Shown piece after piece: positions 1 through 7,377 of a stretch of DNA of 9,771 nt (its first letter is position 1; the number at the start of each line of letters is the position of its first letter). Origin of the DNA: Deltaproteobacteria bacterium (GTDB taxonomy: Bacteria; Myxococcota; XYA12-FULL-58-9; JAUUZB01); the NCBI GenBank assembly GCA_030590185.1, contig JAUUZB010000069.1, positions 1 to 9,771 on the forward strand, written 5' to 3'. The notes under the pieces were generated by a model, which saw only the letters and a list, made by a program, of their open reading frames with translations, had not been told where the DNA came from and made no database searches. Position numbers and translations under genes: made by a program.

Positions 1-1381
1 GAACTGCTTGATCGGGACGCCCTGCAAGTCGATCAACTACGCCATCGGTCGCGCCGTGGCGCTCGGCCTGCCCCACGTCTACGTGCAGGCCGGGTTGTAT
101 CTGGGGGTGGTAGAGCTCGTTGATGGCATCGAGATCTATGGCGGCTACGACTCGAGCTGGGTGCGGGCGGACAACGCCACCGCGGGTCACACGGTCACGC
201 TGCTCGGCGCGCAGCATGCCGCGACCGGCCAGTTCATGGCGGTCTACGCCAGCGGCGTCACCGATGCGGGTCTCTTTGATCTCGAGCTGGTCGGGCCCGA
301 CGCGACCGACAATCGGATCGATGGCCGCGGATTTAGTAGCTACGTGCTGTACTCGAGTGGCTCGACCCTCAACGTGACCCGCTGCGATTTCGTGCAGGGC
401 GACGGCGCGGATGGGGAGACCGGGGATCCCGGCGTCAGCTACCCCGGCACCGCGCCCACCGGACTCGACGGTGACGATGGCGTGCGCCAAACCAACTGCA
501 CGAGCTCGCGGGAGCCCGGGGGCAATGGGGTGAGCAACACGAACTGCAGCACCAACACGCGCGGGGGTGACGGCGGTGACGGCGGCCAGATGGACACCAG
601 CTGCCCGTTCAGCCTCAGCGCCACCGCGGGCCTCGCCGGTGCAAACGGCAATCAGTACAGCGGCGTCGCTGCTACGCCGGGCTACCGGGGCGGCGGTGGC
701 AGCACCTGCAACGCGAGTGGTGGTGGCAACGGCTATGCCGGCGTGCAAACCAACGGCCTCGGCGGCACCGGGGCTAGCTTTGGCGGCCTGTTGGTCACCG
801 ATTTTTGGTACGGCAACATCGGTGGCAACGGCTATCTCGGCGGGCCCGGCGGCGGTGGCGGCGGCGGTGGTGGCGCCGGCGGGTGCGACACCGGCACCGA
901 CTCCAAGGGAGCCGGTGGTGGTGGCGGTGGCGCGGGCGGGTGTCGATCGGGGACCGCAGGCGGGCGCGGTGCGGGCGGTGGCGGGAGCTTCGGGATCTTC
1001 GCCCTGAGCTCGACCATCGCGATACGGGACTGCTCCTTTGCCCGCGGGGTTGGCGGGGCCGGTGGTCAAGGTGGCCGTGGCGGCTACGGCCAGGTCGGCG
1101 GTCCGGGCGGCGATGGGGGGGCCAGCACCGCGACCACGGGCGCCGGTGGTGACGGCGGCAATGGCGGACGAGGTGGGCACAGCGGCGGTGGCGGCGGCGG
1201 GGCCGGCGGCATCGTCTACGGCGTGTACACGACCGGCATCGATCCTAACTTCTACGGCACCAACAGCTATACGGTCGGGACCGCTGGCACCGCGGGGCCT
1301 GGCGGGCTGGCCTCTACCGCAGGGGGCTACCTCGGGAATACGGGCACCGCGGGGATCGTTGGCCAGGTCGGGACCTTCTAG
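1..1381 (+). CDS. Gly-rich right-handed beta-helix-like exported protein, 5' truncated
   Basis: The frame is open to the left edge of the window (it reads N-C before the TTG at 8), so the true start lies upstream and at least 459 residues are visible. The first 50 or so residues (P-C-K-S-I-N-Y-A-I ... I-Y-G-G-Y-D-S-S-W) resemble the entry module of DUF1565/pectate-lyase-like beta-helix proteins, and the same pattern recurs in the lipoprotein at 7378. Two rung-like stretches, S-T-L-N-V-T-R-C-D-F near nt 360-395 and S-T-I-A-I-R-D-C-S-F near nt 1010-1040, flank long GG-x-GG loops that include a near-pure glycine run around nt 844-880. Seven or more Cys suggest an oxidising, extracytoplasmic location. 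A run of seven G at 1115-1121 is a possible slippage site. The protein ends without a visible membrane anchor or sorting domain. Such Gly-rich proteins are common in myxobacteria, and their function is unknown. The coding call is firm; the fold assignment is inference. Confidence 0.8.
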   Translation, partial: NCLIGTPCKSINYAIGRAVALGLPHVYVQAGLYLGVVELVDGIEIYGGYDSSWVRADNATAGHTVTLLGAQHAATGQFMAVYASGVTDAGLFDLELVGPDATDNRIDGRGFSSYVLYSSGSTLNVTRCDFVQGDGADGETGDPGVSYPGTAPTGLDGDDGVRQTNCTSSREPGGNGVSNTNCSTNTRGGDGGDGGQMDTSCPFSLSATAGLAGANGNQYSGVAATPGYRGGGGSTCNASGGGNGYAGVQTNGLGGTGASFGGLLVTDFWYGNIGGNGYLGGPGGGGGGGGGAGGCDTGTDSKGAGGGGGGAGGCRSGTAGGRGAGGGGSFGIFALSSTIAIRDCSFARGVGGAGGQGGRGGYGQVGGPGGDGGASTATTGAGGDGGNGGRGGHSGGGGGGAGGIVYGVYTTGIDPNFYGTNSYTVGTAGTAGPGGLASTAGGYLGNTGTAGIVGQVGTF

Positions 1382-1424
1382 CGAGCCGAGAGCTCCGCAA
1401 GCGCGGCGCGGCGGGCTCGCGTTT
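1381..1424 (+). terminator. Possible weak terminator hairpin after the Gly-rich gene
   Basis: GCGAGCC (1381-1387) is the perfect reverse complement of GGCTCGC (1414-1420), and GTTT follows. The interior is also GC-rich and can fold. The T tract is only three bases, so this is a weak candidate for the end of the upstream transcript. It may simply reflect the high GC content. Confidence 0.3.
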
Positions 1425-1459
1425 GCGCCGGGCCGGCGCCCGTGTCAGGCAGAGAAGCG

Positions 1460-1804
1460 ATGAAGCGTTGCCCATACTGCGCCGAGGAGATCCAAGACGC
1501 GGCCATCAAGTGCAGGTACTGCCACGAGATGCTCGGGCCGGCGCCGCCGCGGGCGACCTCGATCGTTGCCAATAAAAAGGCGAAGAACGAACGTTCCGTG
1601 CTCGAGCTGTTCGTGGCGTTCTTGATCGCCGGACCGTTCATGCTGCCGATGATCTGGTGGCACCCGAAGCTCTCCCGCGAGGGCAAGATCATCGGCAGCG
1701 CCTTGGTGCTCTCGGTGGTGGGGCTGCTGGTCTGGCTGTTGGTCTGGGCGCTGGCGCGCGTGGCCGGCTACTGGGAGATGCTCCACCGGATCTCCCAGGG
1801 GTAA
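1460..1804 (+). CDS. Small zinc-ribbon membrane protein (double CxxC, two TM helices)
   Basis: This encodes 114 residues from ATG 1460. A GTG at 1442 is possible, but the ATG begins the conserved M-K-R-C-P-Y-C-A-E-E-I pattern seen at the N-terminus of many small bacterial zinc-ribbon proteins. Cys4, Cys7, Cys18 and Cys21 form two CxxC knuckles that should bind one zinc. A basic linker (residues 31-45) leads to two hydrophobic segments at about 48-66 and 77-98, giving a short cytosolic zinc ribbon tethered to the inner membrane. The upstream ribosome-binding site is weak (AGAGAAG). It lies 58 nt before the DUF1573 lipoprotein on the same strand and may share its transcript. Proteins of this architecture are widespread without a defined role; neither substrate nor partner can be read from the sequence. 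Confidence 0.8.
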   Translation: MKRCPYCAEEIQDAAIKCRYCHEMLGPAPPRATSIVANKKAKNERSVLELFVAFLIAGPFMLPMIWWHPKLSREGKIIGSALVLSVVGLLVWLLVWALARVAGYWEMLHRISQG

Positions 1805-1849
1805 TCAGCCCTGGAGAGTGGCGTCTCGCCCTGATACAAACCCCCGCTA

Positions 1850-1856
1850 GAAGGGA
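1850..1856 (+). promoter_or_regulatory. Shine-Dalgarno site of the DUF1573 lipoprotein
   Basis: GAAGGGA ends 6 nt before ATG 1863. It supports that start, which in turn fixes the frame in which the internal TGA at 2112 lies. Confidence 0.7.
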
Positions 1857-1862
1857 CTCGAA

Positions 1863-3116
1863 ATGAAGAGACTGTACCTAATCCTGTTCGCGGTCATCCC
1901 GTTGATGGCCGCCCTCGTCGCCTGCAAACGGCTTCCGCCTGACGGCATCACGCCCGCTGGCGCCGCGCCCTCGGGACCGGCCCCCAAGCTCGTGTTCGCC
2001 GAGATGTCCCACGATTTCGGTACGGTGGTTGCTGGCCAAACGGTCGAGCACGTTTTCGCGTTCAGGAACGAAGGGAAAGGAGAGTTGCGGCTAGAAAAGC
2101 CCCGGGGCTCGTGAGGCTGCACCGTCGCTCTGCTCACCGAGCGACAGCTTCCCCCGGGCGGGGAAGGAAAACTGAACGTCAAACTCAGCACCAAGGGCAA
2201 GCGCGGCAAGATGACCAAGGTCGTGCGGGTCCCGTCCAATGATCCAGCCAATCCATCGATCCAGCTGAAAATCTCCGCCACCATCGAAGAGTTGCTCGGC
2301 TTCTCGCCGTCCGGCCTTAGTCTCGGTGACGTGGAGCGGGGACAGGTCCTGACCCGCAGTTTTGAGTTGACCGGCAAATTTGCGCCCACCGCCAAGCTGC
2401 TCGAGCTCGAGTCGCCGCCGAATCTCGCCATCCAGATGGTGGAGAAGAAAGAGGGCGATAAGCGTCAGGTTGAGCTGACCATCACGGTGGGCAAAGATGC
2501 CCCCACTGAGACGGTGCTCAACGGTCGGGTCCAGATTAAAACCGATCAAACCGAGATGCCGGTGCTGCGCTTGAACCTGCGCGCCCGGGTCGTTGGCAAC
2601 ATCACGGTTCAGCCCCAACGGGTGCACGCCCGGACCACCAAACCGGCGGAGTCGGTGACTCTGCGCTTCAGCGTGGTGGCGCGCAACGGCAAGGGTTTTA
2701 GCGTGGTATCGGTGGCCGACCAGGCGGGACGTTTCACGGGCGTCGCCAAGGCCTCCGCCGACAAGCGAACCCACGCGGTCGAGGTCGTGGTGCCGGCCGA
2801 GCTGATGACCCGTTCCTTCTCAGGGGCGTTGGTGGTCAAGACCAACGACAAGGAGACGCCAGAGCTCAAGGTACCCTTCTCGGTCGTGGTGCAGGTCGCC
2901 GGGGCCAGAGGCGTCCCCAACCGAGCCCGCATGCAGCTCGACCGTCGTCGGCCAGGCTCGACCCCGCCCATGACCCGACCGATCCCCGGAGGTACGCGGC
3001 CGCAGCCGTTCACCCGCACGCCAGGGGCGAAGCGGATCCCGATTCCGAAGCGCACGCCGCCGCCACCTCGAACGCCGGTGCCAGCCCGAACGCCAGCGCC
3101 GAGTCAGACGCCGTGA
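1863..3116 (+). CDS. DUF1573-domain lipoprotein with in-frame TGA, candidate selenoprotein
   Basis: Read through one TGA (2112-2114, codon 84), this frame gives 417 residues. Residues 1-20 are a lipoprotein signal with lipobox L-V-A-C (Cys21), so the protein should be membrane-anchored and extracytoplasmic. Residues about 42-130 match DUF1573: D-F-G-T-V, then F-A-F-R-N-E-G, then S-[TGA]-G-C-T, then P-P-G-G-E-G and T-K-G-K-R-G-K. The TGA sits exactly at the first Cys of the family's S-C-G-C-T motif, giving U84-G85-C86. Residues 130-340 are beta-rich and probably form further Ig-like domains; the tail from about 350 is Pro/Arg/Thr-rich. The only Cys residues are Cys21 and Cys86, so U84/C86 would be the sole redox pair. 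No other stop or frameshift occurs, and codon style is unchanged after the TGA. The gene itself terminates at a TGA (3114-3116). Alternatives are a TGC-to-TGA nonsense mutation, or a sequencing error yielding an 83-residue fragment. Confidence 0.75.
2112..2114 (+). other. In-frame TGA at a conserved Cys position, candidate selenocysteine codon
   Basis: The codon follows TCG (Ser83) and precedes GGC TGC ACC (Gly-Cys-Thr), so it replaces the first Cys of the DUF1573 S-C-G-C-T signature. Neighbouring genes ending at 5478, 9255 and 6508 (minus strand) use TGA as a normal stop, so any decoding here must depend on local context. Confidence 0.6.
2124..2145 (+). promoter_or_regulatory. SECIS-like stem-loop just 3' of the in-frame TGA
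   Basis: GTCGCTC (2124-2130) pairs perfectly with GAGCGAC (2139-2145) around the 8-nt loop TGCTCACC. The loop begins 16 nt after the TGA, and its second base is G. This agrees with the general bacterial SECIS description: a short coding-region hairpin whose apical loop lies roughly 16-37 nt after UGA, with a G in the first two loop positions. A lower helix is also possible: 2113-2118 with 2146-2151, including one G-U pair, separated from the upper stem by a 5-nt bulge (2119-2123). SelB binding is not demonstrable from sequence alone. Confidence 0.5.
2148..2166 (+). other. Second perfect hairpin in the recoding region
   Basis: CTTCCCC (2148-2154) pairs with GGGGAAG (2160-2166) around the loop CGGGC. 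It begins two bases after the SECIS-like hairpin, is very GC-rich, and competes with the optional lower helix of that hairpin. It may pause ribosomes or stack on the first stem. It also encodes the P-P-G-G-E-G turn of DUF1573, so protein constraint may explain part of it. Confidence 0.4.
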
Positions 3117-3182
3117 GGCGCCGACCAGTTTGAACCTCGAAAGAAATCGCTAAGATACCGGCCGTACGCCCCTCTCCGATAA

Positions 3183-3260
3183 CCGTCAAGAAGCCAAGCG
3201 CGCCAAGGAGCGCCACAGGCGTACTCCGTCTTGGCGATCTTGGCTTCTTGGCGGTTTTTT
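3183..3260 (+). terminator. Strong intrinsic terminator after the DUF1573 gene
   Basis: Positions 3183-3198 pair with 3239-3254 over 16 bp (one G-U). After a 2x2 mismatch, 3201-3207 pair with 3230-3236 over a further 7 bp, and six T (3255-3260) follow directly. This is a textbook Rho-independent terminator starting 66 nt after the stop codon. The stem is built from repeated TTGGC/GCCAA units. It separates the first transcription block from the 3490 gene. Confidence 0.9.
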
Positions 3261-3330
3261 GACTGCGTGAGTCATTGGATTCAGATCCATTTCAATCCGG
3301 TTGGCGCTCTAGGGCCAGGTCACGGTTCTC

Positions 3331-3380
3331 CGGCGTGTCGTGTTCCGCGACATCGCCGTGTGTCGGCCTGCGACGCCGAC
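3331..3380 (+). other. Two consecutive hairpins upstream of the LysM-like gene
   Basis: CGGCG-t-GTCG (3331-3340) pairs with CGAC-at-CGCCG (3348-3358) around a 7-nt loop, a 9-bp stem with a small internal loop. GTCGGC (3362-3367) then pairs perfectly with GCCGAC (3375-3380), again around a 7-nt loop. There is no T tract, so these are not standard terminators. Confidence 0.4.
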
Positions 3381-3401
3381 CATTCCAGTCGATGCCGTAT
3401 C

Positions 3402-3420
3402 TCGCGTAACTGCCGGTAAT
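3402..3420 (+). promoter_or_regulatory. Shared 19-bp upstream element, copy 1
   Basis: TCGCGTAACTGCCGGTAAT matches 16 of 19 positions of the block at 9467-9485. It lies about 70 bp before ATG 3490. Similarity resumes downstream in TTG.GCG.TTGGCC-like sequence (3430-3441) and the CAACCCG at 3451. The GTAAC core resembles the AAC-containing -35 boxes of some ECF sigma factors, but no clear -10 was seen. Confidence 0.5.
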
Positions 3421-3478
3421 CATTAACCATTGCGGTTGGCCCGCAGCCTGCAACCCGAGTTGCCGTTCTCTTGCACAT

Positions 3479-3484
3479 GAGGAG
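3479..3484 (+). promoter_or_regulatory. Shine-Dalgarno that decides the start of the LysM-like gene
   Basis: GAGGAG lies 5 nt before ATG 3490 but only 2 nt before the adjoining GTG 3487, so the ATG is the preferred start. Confidence 0.75.
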
Positions 3485-3489
3485 CGGTG

Positions 3490-5478
3490 ATGACTGAGGA
3501 TCAGAATGCGTCCGGTGGGTCGGGATGGAATGCGCTAGGTTCGGAGCAGGGCCGCGGTCCAGAAGGATCCAAGGCCAGCGAGCGGGTCGACGGGCCGGGG
3601 CCGAGTAATCGTGCGCCGCGTCGGGCGGCGGCTGAGCTCGAGGAAGCACCGATCCTGCACCGCGTGATTTCAGGCGATACGCCCGAGGGTCTGGTTCAAC
3701 AGTACTACGCCGCGTCCGGTCGCGAGCCGACTCGCTCCATCAACGCGCTCACGGTCTGGCTCGCCCGCAATGATGTCGATCTCGCGAGCCTAGCGGAGGG
3801 CGGAGTCATCGAGCTGCCCTCCCGCAAGGAGCTGGCGAGCCTCGACTCGGTAGGGAGCAAGTCTATCAAGCTCGAGCAACGAAATCGGGCGGCGGTCAGC
3901 GCCGCGGGACGAGCCGGGCGACCGGAGGTGTCGCTGCCCTCGGTGGGGCGGGCGGGACCGAACGCATTGGCCGCGGCCGATTCCAGGGCCGACCCGCGTC
4001 AGGCGGCCGCGAAGACCGTCGAGTCGACCTGGTCGGCCGGGCTCTCCGTGCTGACAAAGGCAGCGGAGCTGAACGTTGCCGTGGGCCGTGCGGTGCTCAA
4101 CCTCACCACCGAGATCCAACGTCGGATCGGTGGTGCGGTTACCGATGTCGCCGAGGCGCAGGTCAACGGTGTCGAGCGCCTGGTGCGGAATCAGGCCGAG
4201 GTCGTTGGCACACAGGCCCGGGCCGTGGCCGAGTTCTCCCAGATGCCGCCCGATCTGCTCGGGCGTGCCGCACACGACATCGCCGGCACCAGCCAGGAGC
4301 TCACCTTGGAGGCGCTCGGGGCGACCGGCTATGCCGAGGGGATCGAGAGCCTCCGCGCCGGCGACTCCTACGAAATTCAGCTCGGCGCCCACGTCACCGT
4401 GGATGGCAAGAAGGTCAAGGCGGGTGAGCGCCTGGTCGTGGCACGGCTCGCGGGTGGCGCGCTCAAGATCAGCTTTTCGGGGTCCCTCGCGGCTGGGATG
4501 AGTCGTACCGTGGGTGGGAAGATTCTTCCCGGGCTGGTGCCGGGCTTGGAGTCCGGGGCCGAAGCCGAGGCCCTGGTTGGAATGGGAGCCAAGTTCGAGC
4601 TGATCCTGCCGCCAGGTCAGGGTCGAGCCGGGATGAAGGCACAGGCTGCGCTCGCCAAGAGCGCGATCGATACCCTAGCCCTGGCGCACGTCGCAATCGG
4701 CGTGCAGATTGCTAATCCCGGCGGCACCGGCCCCCTCGCGGGCCATCTCTTGATGCCGTCAGGTGATGAGTTGGATGCAATATACAACAATATCTCCGCC
4801 ATCGAGGTCAGCGGCAGCGCGGATATCGGAATCAACGTGAAACTCGGGCTAGCTGTTGGCCGAGCCAAGATCTACGGCGCATTTGGTGAGGCCAGGATCG
4901 AGCCCTCCCAAACGCTTCGGATCGAGCTCAATGGCGGGGCTGACCCGACCTTGGTAGTTTCAGAGGCTTTCAGTTTCGAGGCCCAGGGACCAGTTGGTTT
5001 CGAGCTCGCGGGTGAGCGAATGCAGCTCGATCCGTTTCGTCTCGCCGGGGGCCGAGGCCGGGTCATTGTGACCCACCAGAGGCGTTTTGCGCTCGGCCGC
5101 TCGCTCAGTCCGGAGCAGGCGGCGCAGCTCATGGCCCCGGGGAGCTCGGACCCGGTAAAGGTTGAGCCCAAGGCCATGGGCGAACGAGTCGGCATCGTGA
5201 TCGACTGTGCGTCGCGTACCAAGCAGGGCGAGGTTGGGAGGCGTTACGAAGCGGCTATCGAGGATCTCCCGGTCGGAGCCGCCGTCGGCCGGGTGATGGC
5301 CCGCGCGTTGCCCGGGCTCGTGGGCGGACCGGATGAGCCCATCGACGTGAAGCTCGAGACTCGAGTGACCCCCTATAGGCGCAAGATCACGCGGTTTGCG
5401 CCCGAGGTCTCGGTGGACGGCTTCGGGGCTGGCCTGGCGGTGGAGATCTCTCATACCAAGCGGCAGGAGCCCCGTTGA
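3490..5478 (+). CDS. Unrecognised 662-aa protein with N-terminal LysM-like segment
   Basis: Residues 1-55 are polar and disordered-looking. Residues 57-110 resemble a LysM fold with an insertion: H-R-V-I-S-G-D-T, then L-V-Q-Q-Y-Y, then an Asn-containing helix, G-G-V-I-E-L-P at the end. Residues 175-285 are mostly amphipathic helix (Ala/Val/Gln-rich). Residues 293 to the end are beta-rich, with many Gly and alternating hydrophobic residues. There is one Cys (Cys573), no signal peptide and no clear membrane helix, so the protein is cytosolic or leaves by a non-Sec route. LysM segments usually bind peptidoglycan, and LysM-like folds also occur in phage-tail and contractile-injection proteins; neither role is shown here. 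Its stop lies 16 nt before the Rpn nuclease start, so the two are probably co-transcribed. The coding call is firm; the function is unknown. Confidence 0.8.
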   Translation: MTEDQNASGGSGWNALGSEQGRGPEGSKASERVDGPGPSNRAPRRAAAELEEAPILHRVISGDTPEGLVQQYYAASGREPTRSINALTVWLARNDVDLASLAEGGVIELPSRKELASLDSVGSKSIKLEQRNRAAVSAAGRAGRPEVSLPSVGRAGPNALAAADSRADPRQAAAKTVESTWSAGLSVLTKAAELNVAVGRAVLNLTTEIQRRIGGAVTDVAEAQVNGVERLVRNQAEVVGTQARAVAEFSQMPPDLLGRAAHDIAGTSQELTLEALGATGYAEGIESLRAGDSYEIQLGAHVTVDGKKVKAGERLVVARLAGGALKISFSGSLAAGMSRTVGGKILPGLVPGLESGAEAEALVGMGAKFELILPPGQGRAGMKAQAALAKSAIDTLALAHVAIGVQIANPGGTGPLAGHLLMPSGDELDAIYNNISAIEVSGSADIGINVKLGLAVGRAKIYGAFGEARIEPSQTLRIELNGGADPTLVVSEAFSFEAQGPVGFELAGERMQLDPFRLAGGRGRVIVTHQRRFALGRSLSPEQAAQLMAPGSSDPVKVEPKAMGERVGIVIDCASRTKQGEVGRRYEAAIEDLPVGAAVGRVMARALPGLVGGPDEPIDVKLETRVTPYRRKITRFAPEVSVDGFGAGLAVEISHTKRQEPR

Positions 5479-5494
5479 TGGGTGCCGCAGCACA

Positions 5495-5498
<4 letters not shown>
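5478..5498 (+). promoter_or_regulatory. Six-codon coupling ORF between the LysM-like gene and rpn
   Basis: The stop of the upstream gene overlaps an ATG (TGATG, 5476-5480). That ATG opens a six-codon frame (M-G-A-A-A-Q) whose TGA stop (5496-5498) overlaps the rpn ATG (ATGA, 5495-5498). No good Shine-Dalgarno precedes the rpn start. Termination-reinitiation would let one ribosome pass through both junctions, coupling rpn translation to the upstream gene. It may be coincidental. Confidence 0.35.
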
Positions 5499-6496
<998 letters not shown>

Positions 6497-6507
6497 CCGC
6501 ACGCCAC

Positions 6508-7185
6508 TCAGCTCGACGCCTTCGCGTCTCGTCCCTTGAGCAGCACCTTCGCGTCTTCCTGCAGCACCAGCACCAGATTCCCGGAGTACTTGGACCGGGA
6601 AATCACGAACTTGGATTGGCTGCGAAGCTCGTCCTCCTCCGGGTCGAGGCGGTCCCCCTTGAAGGTGAGGGTGTAGGCGCCGTCCCCGATCTCCTCAAAG
6701 GAGCCGTAGAAGCCGGTGTTGAAGGCGAAGCCAAAGGCCCTGTCGCCGGTCCGGTCAAAGTCGGCCTCCACGCCGTCCGCGTAGAGGATGTGGTAGCCGC
6801 CGACGTTCTCAATGCCGAGCTCGATGCGGCCGCCCTTGGCGTAGTGGCGACCGATCTCGGTTGGGGATCGCGCGAAGATCACCTCGGGCGGTGCGAGCTC
6901 GTCCGACCAATCGATCGTGAAATAGCGGGCGTAGTCGATCGGCGCGGTGATCTCCTCCGCGAGCACCACGCTGCCGAGGATGACGGCCTTGTACGGGACC
7001 TGTTGGTTCTTCTTCTCGAGGATCGCCTCACCCTGGTGGCCGTCGGTGATGCGGACCCGGTCGTCGCAGGCCTGGAGCACAAAGACAGCGGAGTCAAAGA
7101 CGAGGGAGGTCTCCTGACACTCCACCAGGGAGAGGCGCTCGGGGAAATCGTTGGCGCTGGCGGGCGTGGGGTCGTGAGTGGGCAT
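6508..7185 (-). CDS. Hypothetical protein, 225 aa, predicted beta-rich
   Basis: The ATG (complement of 7183-7185) is preceded on the minus strand by a strong GAGGAGA (complement of 7191-7197) at good spacing. The product is acidic, rich in aromatic residues and beta-strand-like alternation, with two Cys near the N-terminus and no signal peptide or membrane segment; a cytosolic protein is likely. I recognise no family motif. It converges on rpn, with only 11 nt between the two stop codons and no visible terminator between them, so read-through transcripts would be antisense to one another. An open frame on the plus strand across the same region (6415-7242) has the His/Arg/Leu-heavy composition of a shadow frame and lacks a ribosome-binding site, so the minus-strand reading is preferred. 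Confidence 0.8.
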   Translation of the reverse strand: MPTHDPTPASANDFPERLSLVECQETSLVFDSAVFVLQACDDRVRITDGHQGEAILEKKNQQVPYKAVILGSVVLAEEITAPIDYARYFTIDWSDELAPPEVIFARSPTEIGRHYAKGGRIELGIENVGGYHILYADGVEADFDRTGDRAFGFAFNTGFYGSFEEIGDGAYTLTFKGDRLDPEEDELRSQSKFVISRSKYSGNLVLVLQEDAKVLLKGRDAKASS

Positions 7186-7233
7186 GGCTGTCTCCTCGCA
7201 CGGACGCTATCACGGTCTCGTGCAGGGCTCTCA

Positions 7234-7262
7234 GGTCGGTGACCGCGTCTGGGCGACCGACC
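7234..7262. promoter_or_regulatory. Inverted repeat between divergent genes, possible operator
   Basis: GGTCGGT (7234-7240) is the perfect reverse complement of ACCGACC (7256-7262), with a 15-nt spacer. It lies in the 192-bp region between the divergent starts at 7185 and 7378, which must contain both promoters. No clear -35/-10 boxes are visible. Confidence 0.3.
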
Positions 7263-7367
7263 ACAACGAAGTTGCGTTCGGTGATGCTCGCACATAGCCT
7301 CGGCGGAGATGGCGAAAGCGATCGTGAGCCTACGCCTCGCGAGTCGCGGCAGCGGATTCAGCCCAAC

Positions 7368-7371
7368 GGAG
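7368..7371 (+). promoter_or_regulatory. Shine-Dalgarno that decides the start of the 7378 gene
   Basis: GGAG lies 6 nt before ATG 7378. The upstream in-frame ATG at 7309 has its purine-rich sequence directly abutting the codon, and starting there would bury the signal peptide 23 residues deeper. Confidence 0.6.
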
Positions 7372-7377
7372 CGAGAT

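Larger units (their letters stand above)
3261..3489 (+). promoter_or_regulatory. Leader region of the LysM-like/rpn gene pair
   Basis: This gene-free stretch follows the terminator. It holds two hairpins (3331-3358 and 3362-3380), a 19-bp block shared with the region before the 9560 gene (3402-3420), an inverted repeat GGTTG/CAACC (3434-3438 and 3451-3455) and the Shine-Dalgarno GAGGAG at 3479-3484. A short open frame at 3231-3419 overlaps the terminator stem and shows no protein-like features. No convincing -35/-10 pair was found; the shared block is the best promoter or leader candidate. Confidence 0.5.

Noticed and set aside
1799..1834. Terminator after the zinc-ribbon gene (ATCAG...CTGAT with inner GAGA/TCTC)
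   Set aside because: The stems are short and interrupted and no T tract follows, so it cannot be distinguished from chance.
2112..2114. Genome-wide reassignment of TGA as a sense codon
   Set aside because: TGA is the natural stop of at least four genes in the window, including this one, at 3114-3116.
2091..2774. Minus-strand 227-codon open frame opposite the DUF1573 gene
   Set aside because: His/Gly/Arg-rich composition and full overlap with a recognisable domain on the plus strand mark it as a shadow.
2211..3116. Separate gene starting at ATG 2211 after the internal TGA
   Set aside because: It would begin in the middle of the DUF1573 domain, in the same frame as the upstream part, with no Shine-Dalgarno. 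A single interrupted gene explains the data better.
3231..3419. Short plus-strand open frame between the terminator and the LysM-like gene
   Set aside because: It starts within the terminator stem, has no ribosome-binding site and shows no protein-like pattern.
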